A DNA stretch of 64,000 nucleotides from Oscillospiraceae bacterium (GCA_015067835.1 SVLS01000007.1:1-64000), one strand, 5' to 3'; numbered from the stretch's first letter, positions 50,755 to 59,720 are shown. Notes: generated by a model from the sequence alone, not told the origin. Program-made: numbers and translations.

Positions 50755-52818
50755 ATGTATACAGCAAACGCAATTCGCAATGTATGCTTGCTGGGCCACA
50801 GCGGCAGCGGCAAGAGCGCCCTGGCTGAAAGCCTGCTCTATGTGACAGGCGCGATTGACCGTATGGGCAAAAACGCAGACGGCAATACCGTTTGCGACTT
50901 CGATCCTGAAGAAATTCGTCGTAATATTTCTATTTCTACTGCGGTAGTGCCGCTGGAATATAAGAATACGAAGATCAACCTGCTGGACACACCCGGCGGC
51001 TTTGATTTCTCCGGTGCTGTTGTAGAGGCTCTGCGCGCAGCAGACGCTGCTATTTTGGTATGTTCTGCAAAGGACGGCATCTCCGTTGGCTTGGAAAAGG
51101 CATGGAAGTATTGTGAAGAGCGGAATATGCCTCGCTTCATTTATATTTCCAAGGTGGACGAAGACAATTCTGACTACAATGCTACCTTTGAGGCACTTCG
51201 CGAGAAGTTTGGCAATAAGGTTGCTCCGCTGGTTGTTCCCATTTGGAACAGCTCCAAGAAGGTCACCGGCATTATCGATGTACTGAATAAGCGTGCATAT
51301 GAAATGCAGAATCTGAAGCGGGTTGAGATTCAGCTTCCCGATGATAAGCTGTCTGTGATTGAGGAATTCAACGACGCGCTGAAGGAATCCGTTGCTGAAA
51401 CCGATGAGGAATTGATGGACCGTTTCTTTGAAGGCGGCGACTTTACTTATGCAGAAATGATTAAGGGTCTGCATCAGGGCGTTTCCGACCTGAGCCTGTT
51501 CCCTGTGTTCTGCGGCTCTGCTGTTAGCTGCCTGGGCAGCCTGATGCTGATGGACAATATCATTTCCCTGCTGCCCAACCCCGTTGAGGGCAATTATCAC
51601 AAGGCAACCCGTGCTGATGGCGAGACGGAGGAATTCGTGGTATCTCCCGGCGGCGTGCCTGCAGCCTTTGTCTGGAAGACTGTTTCTGACCAGTATGGCA
51701 AGTATTCCTTCGTGAAGGTTCTCTCCGGTGAGATTACCTCCGATACCGCTTTGGTCAATGCCCGTACCGGCGAGACTGAAAAGCTGGGCCGTTTGTACAC
51801 GATGTGCGGCAAGAAGAATACCGAGGTCAAGACCTTGGTATGCGGCGACATCGGCGCCATCGGCAAGATGGATAAGGTTAAGACCGGTGATACGCTGTGC
51901 GATGCCCGTAAGGTTGTTTCCTTGAAGGGAATTCCTTACGCAGAGCCCTGCTATTCTATGGCGATTGCGCCCAAGGCAAAGGGTCAGGAAGAAAAGGTCG
52001 GCTCCGGTTTGAACCGTTTGAACGAAGAAGATCCCTCCTTCACATTGGTTAACAATGCAGAGACCCACCAGATGGTGCTGTCCGGCGCCGGTGACCAGCA
52101 GTTGGATGTGCTGGTGGCTAAGCTGAAGAGCCGCTTTGGCGTGGATGCCGTTCTGGAGCCTGCAAAGGTTGCATACCGTGAAAAGATTAAGAAGACCGTG
52201 GAAGCCCACGGCCGTCATAAGAAGCAGACCGGTGGTTCCGGCCAGTTCGGTGACGTCTGGGTTCGCTTTGAGCCTCAGGAAGAGCAGGAAGAGCTGATCT
52301 TTGATGTGGCTGTTGTCGGCGGTGCTGTTCCCAAGAACTTCAACCCCGCCGTTGAAAAGGGTATTCAGGAAGCCGTATTGAAGGGACCCTTGGCCGGTTA
52401 TCCCATGGTTAACCTGAAGGCAACCCTGTACGACGGTTCTTATCACCCCGTTGACTCCAACGAAATGGCCTTTAAGTTGGCTGCAATTCTGGCCTACAAG
52501 GAAGCAATGCCCAACGCAATGCCCACCCTGCTGGAGCCTGTCGGTGCTTTGGCTGTTACCGTTCCGGAATCCTATGTTGGTGACGTTATGGGTGACCTGA
52601 GCAAGCGTCGTGGCCGTCCTATGGGTATGAATCCCGATGCAGACGGCAACACCGTGGTTGAAGCAGAAGTGCCTATGGCAGAAATGGGCAGCTACGCCAT
52701 CGACCTGCGGGCGATGACCCAGGCAAGAGGCTCCTTCACTCTGTCCTTCGTGCGCTATGAGGAAGTTCCCAAGGCAGCACAGGCAAAGATCATTGAAGAG
52801 GCAAAGAACGAGGAATAA
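50755..52818 (+). CDS. Elongation factor G-like GTPase
   Basis: A 687-aa translational GTPase of the EF-G2/FusA-like paralogue group. The G domain has GHSGSGKSALAESLL (P-loop), a short switch 1 (RRNISISTAVVPLEY), LLDTPGGFDF and, at the G4 position, SKVDED in place of the canonical NKxD. Domains II-V follow in order, with GRHKKQTGGSGQFGDVWVRF (domain IV start) and GYPMVNLKATLYDGSYHPVDS. Strong codon bias suggests high expression. Canonical fusA next to rpsG/tufA would be elsewhere. Monocistronic; start ATG follows AAAGGAG by 12 nt. Its precise role is unknown. Confidence 0.9.
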   Translation: MYTANAIRNVCLLGHSGSGKSALAESLLYVTGAIDRMGKNADGNTVCDFDPEEIRRNISISTAVVPLEYKNTKINLLDTPGGFDFSGAVVEALRAADAAILVCSAKDGISVGLEKAWKYCEERNMPRFIYISKVDEDNSDYNATFEALREKFGNKVAPLVVPIWNSSKKVTGIIDVLNKRAYEMQNLKRVEIQLPDDKLSVIEEFNDALKESVAETDEELMDRFFEGGDFTYAEMIKGLHQGVSDLSLFPVFCGSAVSCLGSLMLMDNIISLLPNPVEGNYHKATRADGETEEFVVSPGGVPAAFVWKTVSDQYGKYSFVKVLSGEITSDTALVNARTGETEKLGRLYTMCGKKNTEVKTLVCGDIGAIGKMDKVKTGDTLCDARKVVSLKGIPYAEPCYSMAIAPKAKGQEEKVGSGLNRLNEEDPSFTLVNNAETHQMVLSGAGDQQLDVLVAKLKSRFGVDAVLEPAKVAYREKIKKTVEAHGRHKKQTGGSGQFGDVWVRFEPQEEQEELIFDVAVVGGAVPKNFNPAVEKGIQEAVLKGPLAGYPMVNLKATLYDGSYHPVDSNEMAFKLAAILAYKEAMPNAMPTLLEPVGALAVTVPESYVGDVMGDLSKRRGRPMGMNPDADGNTVVEAEVPMAEMGSYAIDLRAMTQARGSFTLSFVRYEEVPKAAQAKIIEEAKNEE

Positions 52819-52832
52819 TTGAATAAAATCGG

Positions 52833-52866
52833 TTCTCCGGCTGTGAAAACAGCCGGAGAATTTTTT
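52833..52866 (+). terminator. Terminator of the EF-G paralogue
   Basis: TTCTCCGGCTGT pairs with ACAGCCGGAGAA around GAAA, followed by TTTTTT. Confidence 0.9.
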
Positions 52867-52874
52867 GTACTATA

Positions 52875-52903
52875 TTGACATTGATTTAAAGAGCGTGTAT
52901 ACT
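52875..52903 (+). promoter_or_regulatory. Promoter of the TIM-barrel hydrolase gene
   Basis: Perfect TTGACA, 17-nt spacer, TATACT, 40 bp before the start codon. Confidence 0.82.
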
Positions 52904-52942
52904 GCCATTAGAGGACCCAAATTTTAACAAGGAGCGGTAAAA

Positions 52943-54256
52943 ATGAAAAATATTGTGTTGAAAAGAAAGCCCTTGGGCAATAAGCGCTTTGCATGGAAGC
53001 AAAAGGAGTTTATCCTGTCCACATTTAGCTGCCAGGCAGAGGATATGGATTTGGCAATCAAAAACCTGAAAGAAGCCGGATTTAATTTGGTGGAACTGGG
53101 CTGGGCAACCCATGAGCAAGCTTGGACGGCCTCTGATATGTGCGAAAAGCACGGCCTGGATTTAGTATTTCAGGATATGTCCCTTTTCGGCGGTACGATG
53201 GATGATTTTAATATTAAGCCCAGACCCGAGGAAGAAATTCGTAAAGTGGCTGAGGAAATCAAGAAGAGAAAGCATACCATCGGTTACTATGTGTGGGATG
53301 AGCCTTATGTGGATGAGCAATTTGCAGAGGCCCGCCGTCAATCTGACATTCTTTTGAAGTACGATCCGGAAGCACTGATGTTTACGGTATTCCTGCCCAG
53401 CTATAATCCCGAGCCCACCTGGGAAAACGGCCAGTATGCTGCTCGCTTTGAGGAGTATGTAAAGAGGCTGGACCCCCCGGTTCTGTCCTTTGATTTCTAT
53501 CCTTATGGCGACTGCTGTGAAATCTATCCCGGTTTTATGTATGATGAGGAAAAACAGCTTGACGATTCTGTGATGTGGTTGGATCTTTCTCTGGCAAAGA
53601 AGCTGGCGGAAAAATATGACCTGCCGTTCTGGTTCTACTATCAGTCCGAATCCGGCCTTTATAATTCCCAAAAGCTGACATTCCCCATGATTCAGGTTGG
53701 TATGTACATTGCTGTTATGTATGGTGCCAAGGGTTTGCAGAATTATCAGGCTGCAGACCGGTACAATAAAGGCAATCTGATACAGTGGAGCGGCGAAAAG
53801 GGCCCGTATTTTGAGGAGACCAAGAACGCACACCGAATCTTTAAGAACCTGGGAAATACTCTGATGGCTCTGAACAGCAAGCTGGTCTACCACAGCGATG
53901 ATGTGGTGCCTTATGGCCCCCATGCTGAGATTTACAAAGGCATGGACGACTCCATTGCAGACAGCAAGATCCTGTGCGGTACACTGCCCAAGCGCACCTC
54001 TGTGGGCGAACTGGAGGATGAATACGGCAACCGTTATCTGATGATCGTCAACAGAGATGTGGAGAAGGAACTGGATACGACTTTGCCTATGCAGGAAGCA
54101 TTCCGGGTCTATGAGGTCAGCAAGCAGACCGGTGCGCAGGAGCTGGTGGCAGACAGCGCGACCGAACTGAACGTAAGTCTGCAGCCCGGTGAGGGTATGC
54201 TGCTTCGCATCCAGCCTGTTGCGCAAGAGGCGAGCCTGATTTCCTACGAGCTGTAA
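52943..54256 (+). CDS. Putative TIM-barrel glycoside hydrolase-like protein
   Basis: A 437-aa cytoplasmic protein. Barrel-like strand/helix pattern: NLKEAGFNLVELGW, then HTIGYYVWDEPYVDEQFAEAR, where the Glu after Asp at the end of a strand is placed like the acid/base of clan A hydrolases; further LSFDFYPYGDCC and LPFWFYYQSESGLY (a second candidate Glu); then YIAVMYGAKGLQNYQ. The last 100 residues are a beta domain (RYLMIVNRDVEKEL). I cannot name a CAZy family. It opens a module with an AraC regulator and two dehydrogenases on the same strand, which suggests a sugar substrate. AAGGAGCGG precedes ATG. Confidence 0.75.
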   Translation: MKNIVLKRKPLGNKRFAWKQKEFILSTFSCQAEDMDLAIKNLKEAGFNLVELGWATHEQAWTASDMCEKHGLDLVFQDMSLFGGTMDDFNIKPRPEEEIRKVAEEIKKRKHTIGYYVWDEPYVDEQFAEARRQSDILLKYDPEALMFTVFLPSYNPEPTWENGQYAARFEEYVKRLDPPVLSFDFYPYGDCCEIYPGFMYDEEKQLDDSVMWLDLSLAKKLAEKYDLPFWFYYQSESGLYNSQKLTFPMIQVGMYIAVMYGAKGLQNYQAADRYNKGNLIQWSGEKGPYFEETKNAHRIFKNLGNTLMALNSKLVYHSDDVVPYGPHAEIYKGMDDSIADSKILCGTLPKRTSVGELEDEYGNRYLMIVNRDVEKELDTTLPMQEAFRVYEVSKQTGAQELVADSATELNVSLQPGEGMLLRIQPVAQEASLISYEL

Positions 54257-54297
54257 TCAAAGAGACCAACCCACCAAGCCATGGAAGGGGAACTGCA

Positions 54298-55077
54298 ATG
54301 GCAAATATTGAGGAAGCAATTAAATTTGAAATCGGCACGGATGCAGGTAAGTGCTCAATGCCTTCAATGCATTACCACGATACCTATGAGCTGTATCACC
54401 TGGACGCCGGCAGCCGGGAGTATTTTATTGAAGACAAGCTGTTTCCTGTGTCAATGGGGGATTTTGTCCTGATTCCTCCGGGGAAGCTGCATCGCACCGG
54501 AGGCGAATTTGGCGCCCGCACGCTGATTAACTTCAGTCAGGCCTTTTTGGACACGGTTTATACCAGAGAGGCCACCACGAAGCTGCTCCAATGCTTTGAT
54601 AACTGGATATTGACGCCGGATGAAGAGCAGCAAATATTTTTTGACAAGCTCTTTCAGAAAATGCTTCGTTGTAAGAATCCGGTGGAAAATGCCGTTTACC
54701 TGGGAACACTGCTTGCGGAGCTGTCAAAATGCCAGCGAAAAGAATTGGAAGAGGACAAGATCAGCGCGATTGTGGCCTATATCAACGAGAATTTTGCCAA
54801 CATCAAATCTATCGATGAAATTGCGGCCGCGTTCTTTATTTCCAAGTATCACCTGTGTCGGATTTTCAAGGATGCAATGAAGATGACGGTTGTGGATTAT
54901 CTCAATGAAGTGAAACTGAAGCAGGCCTGCCAGTATTTGAAGGACTCTCAAAGGACAGTGGATGAAATTGCATATCTGTGCGGCTTTCATTCCGCGGCAT
55001 ATTTCAGCAGACTATTTAAAAAGCACTGCCATATTTCACCCAGCAGATACCGAAAAGAGTATTCCTACGATAGCTAA
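54298..55077 (+). CDS. AraC-family transcriptional regulator
   Basis: A 259-aa regulator. The N-terminal cupin has SMHYHDTYELYHLDAGSREY and GDFVLIPPGKLHRTGG. The C-terminal double helix-turn-helix has IDEIAAAFFISKYHLCRIF and VDEIAYLCGFHSAAYFSRLF, ending HISPSRYRK. AAGGGGA lies upstream of ATG. Unlike the other AraC genes here it lies in line between the hydrolase gene and the dehydrogenase pair, 41 bp after the former, so it may be autoregulated with them. Confidence 0.92.
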   Translation: MANIEEAIKFEIGTDAGKCSMPSMHYHDTYELYHLDAGSREYFIEDKLFPVSMGDFVLIPPGKLHRTGGEFGARTLINFSQAFLDTVYTREATTKLLQCFDNWILTPDEEQQIFFDKLFQKMLRCKNPVENAVYLGTLLAELSKCQRKELEEDKISAIVAYINENFANIKSIDEIAAAFFISKYHLCRIFKDAMKMTVVDYLNEVKLKQACQYLKDSQRTVDEIAYLCGFHSAAYFSRLFKKHCHISPSRYRKEYSYDS

Positions 55078-55212
55078 TAGTAAAATAAAGAGCAAGATAG
55101 TTCAAATATTAAATCAAAGTGAGCAAAATATGTCATTTGTTTTTTGTGGTATTTGTTATAGAATAGGAATAGCACATACAAGGGTTAAAAAATCTGAAAG
55201 GATGTAACTGCT

Positions 55213-56472
55213 ATGAAGAAATATGTATTTGCAGGCGCAAGCTACCGTGGGTATTATATGTATGCCAAACCGCTGGTGGATGATTACGCTGATGTTGCAG
55301 AGCTTTGTGGCGTGTATGACGTTAACGTTGGCCGCGCCCATACCTTTGTGGAGATGTCCGGCGGCGATTTTAAGGTCTACGAGGATTTCGATGAGATGCT
55401 CCGTGTTGAGAAGCCGGATTGCGTCATCGTCACAACTATGGACGCTTTCCATCACGAGTACATTATTCGCTCTCTGAATGCCGGCTGTGATGTCATTACC
55501 GAGAAGCCCATGACCACGGACGATGAGAAGTGCCGCGCTATTTTGGAGGCGCAGGAGCGCACCGGCAAGAATGTTACCGTTACCTTCAACTACCGTTATG
55601 CGCCCTTTAATACGAAGATCAAGGAAATTATCTCTTCCGGCCTGCTGGGAGATATTTACAGCGTTCACTTTGAGTGGATGCTTACCAGGAATATGGATCT
55701 GGATGCCCACGGCACCAGCTACTTCCGTCGTTGGAATTCCCGTATGAAGAATTCTGCCGGCTTATTGGTACATAAGAGCACCCACCACTTTGACCTGGTC
55801 AACTGGTGGATCGGCCAGAAGCCCCAGAAGGTTTCTGCATTTGGCGAACTGCGTTTGTACGGTGCAAAGAACTATCCTTTCGAGGGCTCTTACACCAAGG
55901 GCCAGCGCTGCTCCAATTGCCCCCACGCCAAGGAATGTGAGTTCTACTACGAACCCGACGAGGCATATCGCCGCTTGTATGTAGAGAACGAACAGTATGA
56001 CGGCTATATGTGTGATAACTGCATCTATGCTGATGACATTGATATTTATGATACGATGGGTGTCAATATCCAGTATGATAAGGGTGCTATTATGACCTAT
56101 TCCCTGAATGCTCATACACCTTACGAAGGCTGGCGTATGTCCATCAACGGCTCCAACGGCCGCTTGGAAGTGTACAATCCCGAAAACGGCTTTGAGTCTA
56201 AGACAGTTCAGAAGCACATTCGCTTCTACGACCTGAACAACAATGTTACTGACTTTGGCTTCAGTACGCAGACCGGCCTCAATCATGGTGGAGGTCACGG
56301 CGGCGGCGACGTGCGCATCCGTAACACAGTATTCCGTGGCAATGTCCCGGATCCACTGGGTCATGCTGCCGGCGTTATGGACGGTGCATACTCCATTTTG
56401 GTGGGTGTTGCGGCCAATAAGTCCATCAAAGAAGGCACAGTCGTCAATATTGAAGACCTGCTCAAGGGCTAA
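55213..56472 (+). CDS. Gfo/Idh/MocA family oxidoreductase with Cys cluster (copy 1)
   Basis: A 419-aa dehydrogenase. Rossmann start KYVFAGASYRGYYMYAKPL (the usual GxGxxG reads GASYRG), lysine motif GCDVITEKPMTTDDEKC, then HFEWMLTRNMDLDAHGTSYF and the active-site-like HKSTHHFDLVNWWIG. An insert near residues 230-275 carries cysteines: RCSNCPHAKEC, and YMCDNCIYADDIDIYD, able to bind a metal. Tandem with a close paralogue (copy 2, 56543), so the pair arose by duplication. AAAGGATG is the ribosome binding site. Confidence 0.9.
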   Translation: MKKYVFAGASYRGYYMYAKPLVDDYADVAELCGVYDVNVGRAHTFVEMSGGDFKVYEDFDEMLRVEKPDCVIVTTMDAFHHEYIIRSLNAGCDVITEKPMTTDDEKCRAILEAQERTGKNVTVTFNYRYAPFNTKIKEIISSGLLGDIYSVHFEWMLTRNMDLDAHGTSYFRRWNSRMKNSAGLLVHKSTHHFDLVNWWIGQKPQKVSAFGELRLYGAKNYPFEGSYTKGQRCSNCPHAKECEFYYEPDEAYRRLYVENEQYDGYMCDNCIYADDIDIYDTMGVNIQYDKGAIMTYSLNAHTPYEGWRMSINGSNGRLEVYNPENGFESKTVQKHIRFYDLNNNVTDFGFSTQTGLNHGGGHGGGDVRIRNTVFRGNVPDPLGHAAGVMDGAYSILVGVAANKSIKEGTVVNIEDLLKG

Positions 56473-56483
56473 GACTTCTAAAA

Positions 56484-56516
56484 TGAACACCCCAGCCGCT
56501 TCGCGGCCGGGGTGTA
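56484..56516 (+). other. Intercistronic GC-rich hairpin
   Basis: ACACCCC-GCCG pairs with CGGC-GGGGTGT around a TTCG loop with one mismatch and no T-run. It lies in the 70-bp gap between the two paralogous dehydrogenase genes and could stabilise or process the mRNA. Confidence 0.5.
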
Positions 56517-56542
56517 CCTGTTCTGAGAGGGAAGGGTGTACG

Positions 56543-57784
56543 ATGAAAAAATATGCTTTTGCCGGCGCCAGCCAGCGTGCGCTTTGGATGTACTGCAAGC
56601 CAATGCTGGAGAGCTATCAGGATGTGGCTGTACCCTGCGGCGTGTATGATATCAACTTCGGACGTTCTCAATCCTTTGTGAAGGAGTCTGGCGGCAATTT
56701 TAAGGCCTACGAGGATTTTGATGAAATGCTTCGTGTGGAAAAGCCGGACTGCGTCATCGTCACAACAGCGGATGCCTACCACGCAGAGTATATTGTTCGC
56801 GCCCTGGAAGCGGGCTGTGATGCTATTACTGAGAAGCCGATGACCATTAATGAAGTGATGTGCCGGGATATTCTGGAAGCGGAAAAACGTACCGGCAGAA
56901 AGGTCACGGTGACCTTTAATTATCGTTATTCTCCGGTTAATACCAAAATCAAGGAGCTCCTTTCGCAAGGCTTGTTAGGGGAGATCTACAGCGTTCATTT
57001 TGAGTGGCTGCTCACCAGAAATATGGCATTGGACGGGCATGGCGCCAGTTACTTCCGCCGCTGGAATTCCCGGATGGAAAAATCCGGCGGCTTGTTGGTT
57101 CATAAGGCAACGCACCACTTTGATTTGATTAACTGGTGGATTGACCAGAAGCCTGCAAAAGTATCTGCTTTTGGTCAGCTGCGTCTGTTTGGCGGGAAAA
57201 ACTATCCTTTCGGAGAAAAAGTGATGCCCGGCCAACGTTGCTCTAACTGCTCCTACATAGACAAGTGCGACTTTTATTGGGAAATTGACGACTTTGATAA
57301 GCGGTATTATCAGAGCAATGAGAAGCACGACGGCTATATCAAGGATAACTGCGTTTATGCCGAGGATATTGATATTTACGATACCATGGGTGTGACGGTG
57401 CAGTACGATAAAGGCGCTATTATGACCTATTCCCTCAATGCAACAACACCTTATGATGGGCATCACATTGTGATCAATGGTTCTTTGGGCCGACTGGAGA
57501 TGCGCTTGTATTCTACTGGTTTTGAGGCGGAGAAACAGGTGCACATCCGTTTTTACGATCTAAACAACAATGTGACAGATTATGCCATTACGAAGGCAAC
57601 CGGCGGTCACGGCGGCGGAGATGAGAAAATTCGTCAGATGCTGTTCCGCGGCAACACAGCGGATCCGCTGGGACACGCAGCAGGCGCGATGGCTGGAGCG
57701 TATTCCATTTTGATTGGTGCTGCAGCGAACAATTCCATTGCAACCGGTCAGGTTGTGGATATTGAGGAGCTGCTGAATGGCTAA
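56543..57784 (+). CDS. Gfo/Idh/MocA family oxidoreductase with Cys cluster (copy 2)
   Basis: A 413-aa paralogue of the preceding gene, colinear over its whole length. It starts KYAFAGASQRALWMYCKPM, with GCDAITEKPMTINEVMC, HFEWLLTRNMALDGHGASYF and HKATHHFDLINWWID. The cysteine insert reads RCSNCSYIDKCDFY, and the second part NCVYAEDIDIYDTMG keeps one Cys where copy 1 has two. ATG 56543 follows GAGGGAAGGG. Divergence is enough to suggest different substrates or a two-step pathway. The repeat block of tRNA-Val begins one base before its stop codon ends. Confidence 0.9.
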   Translation: MKKYAFAGASQRALWMYCKPMLESYQDVAVPCGVYDINFGRSQSFVKESGGNFKAYEDFDEMLRVEKPDCVIVTTADAYHAEYIVRALEAGCDAITEKPMTINEVMCRDILEAEKRTGRKVTVTFNYRYSPVNTKIKELLSQGLLGEIYSVHFEWLLTRNMALDGHGASYFRRWNSRMEKSGGLLVHKATHHFDLINWWIDQKPAKVSAFGQLRLFGGKNYPFGEKVMPGQRCSNCSYIDKCDFYWEIDDFDKRYYQSNEKHDGYIKDNCVYAEDIDIYDTMGVTVQYDKGAIMTYSLNATTPYDGHHIVINGSLGRLEMRLYSTGFEAEKQVHIRFYDLNNNVTDYAITKATGGHGGGDEKIRQMLFRGNTADPLGHAAGAMAGAYSILIGAAANNSIATGQVVDIEELLNG

Positions 57785-58373
57785 AAGCGTCCACCGGACA
57801 CTTTTCTTAACGCCCTTTCGAGTCCCATATCTGAATACCATACCAAATAAAAAACACCACCCAGGAGGGTGGTGTTTTTATTTGGTGGACGATATAGGAC
57901 TCGAACCTATGACCTGACCCACTGCAAGTGGTTTACCGCTTGACAAAAGGTGGGCAGAATTGATTTACATCCACAGGCGTATGCCTGCGTCTGCAAATCA
58001 ATAGGACTCTTCCACGGGCTAAAAAGTGTCCACCGGACACTTTTCTTAACGCCCTTTCGAGTCCCATATCTGAATACCATACCAAAAAGAAAAACCACAC
58101 CTCTCGGTGTGGTTTCTTTTTGGTGGACGATATAGGACTCGAACCTATGACCTGACCCACTGCAAGCGGTTTACCGCTTGACAAAAGGTGGGCAGTGCAC
58201 AGGGGATTATGATTGATTTACATCCACAGGCGTATGCCTGCGTCTGCAAATCAATAGGACTCTTCCACGGGCTAAAAAGTGTCCACCGGACACTTTTCTT
58301 AACGCCCTTTCGAGTCCCATATCTGAATACCATACCAAAAAGAAAAACCACACCTCTCGGTGTGGTTTCTTTT
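57783..58373 (-). repeat. Tandem repeats carrying the tRNA-Val 3' end and a terminator
   Basis: Read on the minus strand behind tRNA-Val: the gene's last 33 or so nt plus a terminator hairpin (ACCACACC/GGTGTGGT) are repeated at 58122-58155 and 57884-57917, each time with CCA and a terminator. The units (starting at 57783, 58021 and 58274 on plus) are 238 and 253 bp long and also share GTGTCCACCGGACAC palindromes and about 90 bp with AACGCCCTTTCGAGTCCC. The terminator arms differ in the outermost copy (ACCACCC/GGGTGGT), a compensated change that argues for selection on the hairpin. Same design as the E. coli tyrT repeats that yield rtT RNA (comparison from memory). Short ORFs inside are not credible genes. 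Confidence 0.85.
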
Positions 58374-58450
58374 TGGTGGACGATATAGGACTCGAACCTA
58401 TGACCTTCCGCACGTCAAGCGGATGCTCTAGCCAGCTGAGCTAATCGTCC
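58374..58450 (-). tRNA. tRNA-Val (anticodon GAC)
   Basis: Complete 77-nt cloverleaf on the minus strand: GGACGAT pairs with ATCGTCC, the anticodon loop is TTGACGT with GAC, the T-loop is GGTTCGAGTCC and CCA is encoded. A consensus promoter precedes it and a hairpin terminator follows 5 nt after CCA. Its 3' third is repeated twice downstream. Confidence 0.95.
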
Positions 58451-58463
58451 AGGCGCATAACGG

Positions 58464-58492
58464 ATTATAGCGCAGGGAAGAGGTTTTGTCAA
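58464..58492 (-). promoter_or_regulatory. tRNA-Val promoter
   Basis: On the minus strand TTGACA (58487-58492), 17-nt spacer, TATAAT (58464-58469): full consensus. Confidence 0.88.
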
Positions 58493-58516
58493 GGGGTTTT
58501 TTACAAAAAAGAAATA

Positions 58517-58876
58517 TTAACCCACAGCACCGTCAATTCCCGCTTTATCTACGAACCGGATGACCAGACGATTGGGCAGACATACAATATCTGCCCCGTT
58601 TTTACAGAAGCCCTGGTGGACGCAAAGCTTGTCCGGGCAGCTGGCAGTGAGAACGGCAAGCTCACCTTGGGAAATGGTAATAACATTGCTGCCCCATTCT
58701 GACTCAATAGTAAAGGTTTGACTTTCACGTAAATCCACAGTCTTTACCAGCTGGTTATCAGAATAAATTTCTGCATAGGTAACCTGCTCCTTGGGACGGA
58801 ACAGAAAAAAACTCGCTACAGCGCAAACCACCAGTACAACACCGAAAATAATAAGCCAGAATTTCGTCTTCATCAT
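58517..58876 (-). CDS. NusG domain II-containing protein
   Basis: A 119-aa protein. One N-terminal hydrophobic helix (FWLIIFGVVLVVCAVASFFL) is followed by a small beta domain of the NusG_II (DUF1312) family, with LTASCPDKLCVHQGFC, and the hallmark IVCLPNRLVIRF. The Cys pair is typical. It is anchored to the membrane with the domain outside. In other Firmicutes it neighbours FMN-binding or heptaprenyl-diphosphate synthase component genes; here it stands alone. Function not established. Confidence 0.88.
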   Translation of the reverse strand: MMKTKFWLIIFGVVLVVCAVASFFLFRPKEQVTYAEIYSDNQLVKTVDLRESQTFTIESEWGSNVITISQGELAVLTASCPDKLCVHQGFCKNGADIVCLPNRLVIRFVDKAGIDGAVG

Positions 58877-58955
58877 ATAGCCTCACTTTTGGGGATGATT
58901 TTCCATAGTATAGCAAATATCTTGGAAAAAAGCAAGAAAAGTTTGAAAATGGTTA

Positions 58956-58984
58956 TTGACTTTTTCTTCACAAGATGCTAAAAT
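58956..58984 (+). promoter_or_regulatory. rplU operon promoter
   Basis: TTGACT, 17-nt spacer, TAAAAT, followed by a leader of about 80 nt. Confidence 0.8.
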
Positions 58985-58990
58985 AGACCA

Positions 58991-59061
58991 GCCGCATTGA
59001 ATGGGCTTAAGTTGATGCAGTATGCCTCACGCCCTAAGAGCGAGACTACACAATATAAAGT
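58991..59061 (+). ncRNA. Ribosomal protein L21 leader
   Basis: The leader between promoter and rplU contains GCATTGAATGGGC, TGATGCAGTATGCC and GCCCTAAGAGCGAG segments that resemble the Firmicute L21 leader (Rfam class, from memory). It can pair GGGC with GCCC and GCAT with ATGC. L21 or another product would bind it for autoregulation. Confidence 0.6.
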
Positions 59062-59072
59062 AGGTGAAACAA

Positions 59073-59384
59073 ATGAAAGCAGTTATCGTGACCGGTGGTA
59101 AGCAGTATACCGTTTCCGAGGGTGATGTTCTCTACATTGAGAAGCTGAACGCCGAGGCAGAGTCCACCGTCAACTTCGATCAGGTTCTGGCTGTCCTGGA
59201 TGGCGAGAACACCAAGATTGGCACCCCCGTTGTCGAGGGCGCTTCCGTCGAGGCAAAGGTCGTTAAGAATGGCAAGGCTAAGAAGATTACCGTCTTCAAG
59301 TACAAGGCCAAGAAGAACGAAAAGAAGAAGATTGGTCACCGCCAGCCTTACACCAAGGTTGAGATTACCAAGATTGCTCTGTAA
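59073..59384 (+). CDS. rplU: 50S ribosomal protein L21
   Basis: A 103-aa L21: starts [18 protein letters not shown], with [34 protein letters not shown] and the ending IEITKI-like (VEITKIAL). AGGTGA lies 6 nt before ATG 59073. First gene of rplU-prp-rpmA, the conserved Firmicute order, followed by obgE. Confidence 0.97.
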   Translation: MKAVIVTGGKQYTVSEGDVLYIEKLNAEAESTVNFDQVLAVLDGENTKIGTPVVEGASVEAKVVKNGKAKKITVFKYKAKKNEKKKIGHRQPYTKVEITKIAL

Positions 59385-59392
59385 AAAGCACT

Positions 59393-59716
59393 ATGACGAA
59401 ATGTGAATTTTTTACCGAGGACGAACGAATCACCGGATTCTCCGTCTCCGGGCACAGCGGATATGCTGAAAACGGCAAGGATATTGTCTGCGCCGCCGTT
59501 TCCGCTGTTGTGGCAATGGCAGAGGCTACCATCAACGATGTTTGCGGAGCCAAGGCCAAGGTCAGAGTCAAGGACGAGGATGCTCGCGTTACCTTGACAC
59601 TCCCCACATCCTGCGATGAGGAAGATGCAGTTCAGGCAGTTCTTGCCGGTATGTTGCTTACCCTGTGTAATTTGCGGGATGATTATCCAGATTATATCGA
59701 AGTTTTGGAGGTGTAA
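59393..59716 (+). CDS. prp: Ribosomal-processing cysteine protease Prp
   Basis: A 107-aa protease of the YsxB/Prp family. The catalytic dyad is His21 ([12 protein letters not shown]) and Cys33 (IVCAAVSAV). It removes the N-terminal extension of L27 before assembly of the 50S subunit. It starts 8 bp after rplU and ends 4 bp before rpmA, so expression is stoichiometrically linked. Its target site is visible in the next gene. Confidence 0.95.
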   Translation: MTKCEFFTEDERITGFSVSGHSGYAENGKDIVCAAVSAVVAMAEATINDVCGAKAKVRVKDEDARVTLTLPTSCDEEDAVQAVLAGMLLTLCNLRDDYPDYIEVLEV

Positions 59717-59720
59717 CACC

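Noticed and set aside
57783-58373. CRISPR-like array
   Set aside because: Units of about 240-250 bp, themselves similar throughout and including tRNA parts, do not fit 25-37-bp repeats with unique spacers. No cas genes are present.
57907-58413. Repeated 63-83-codon minus-strand frames in the tRNA-Val repeats
   Set aside because: They run through terminators and tRNA fragments and have no ribosome binding sites. Their repetition comes from the DNA repeat.
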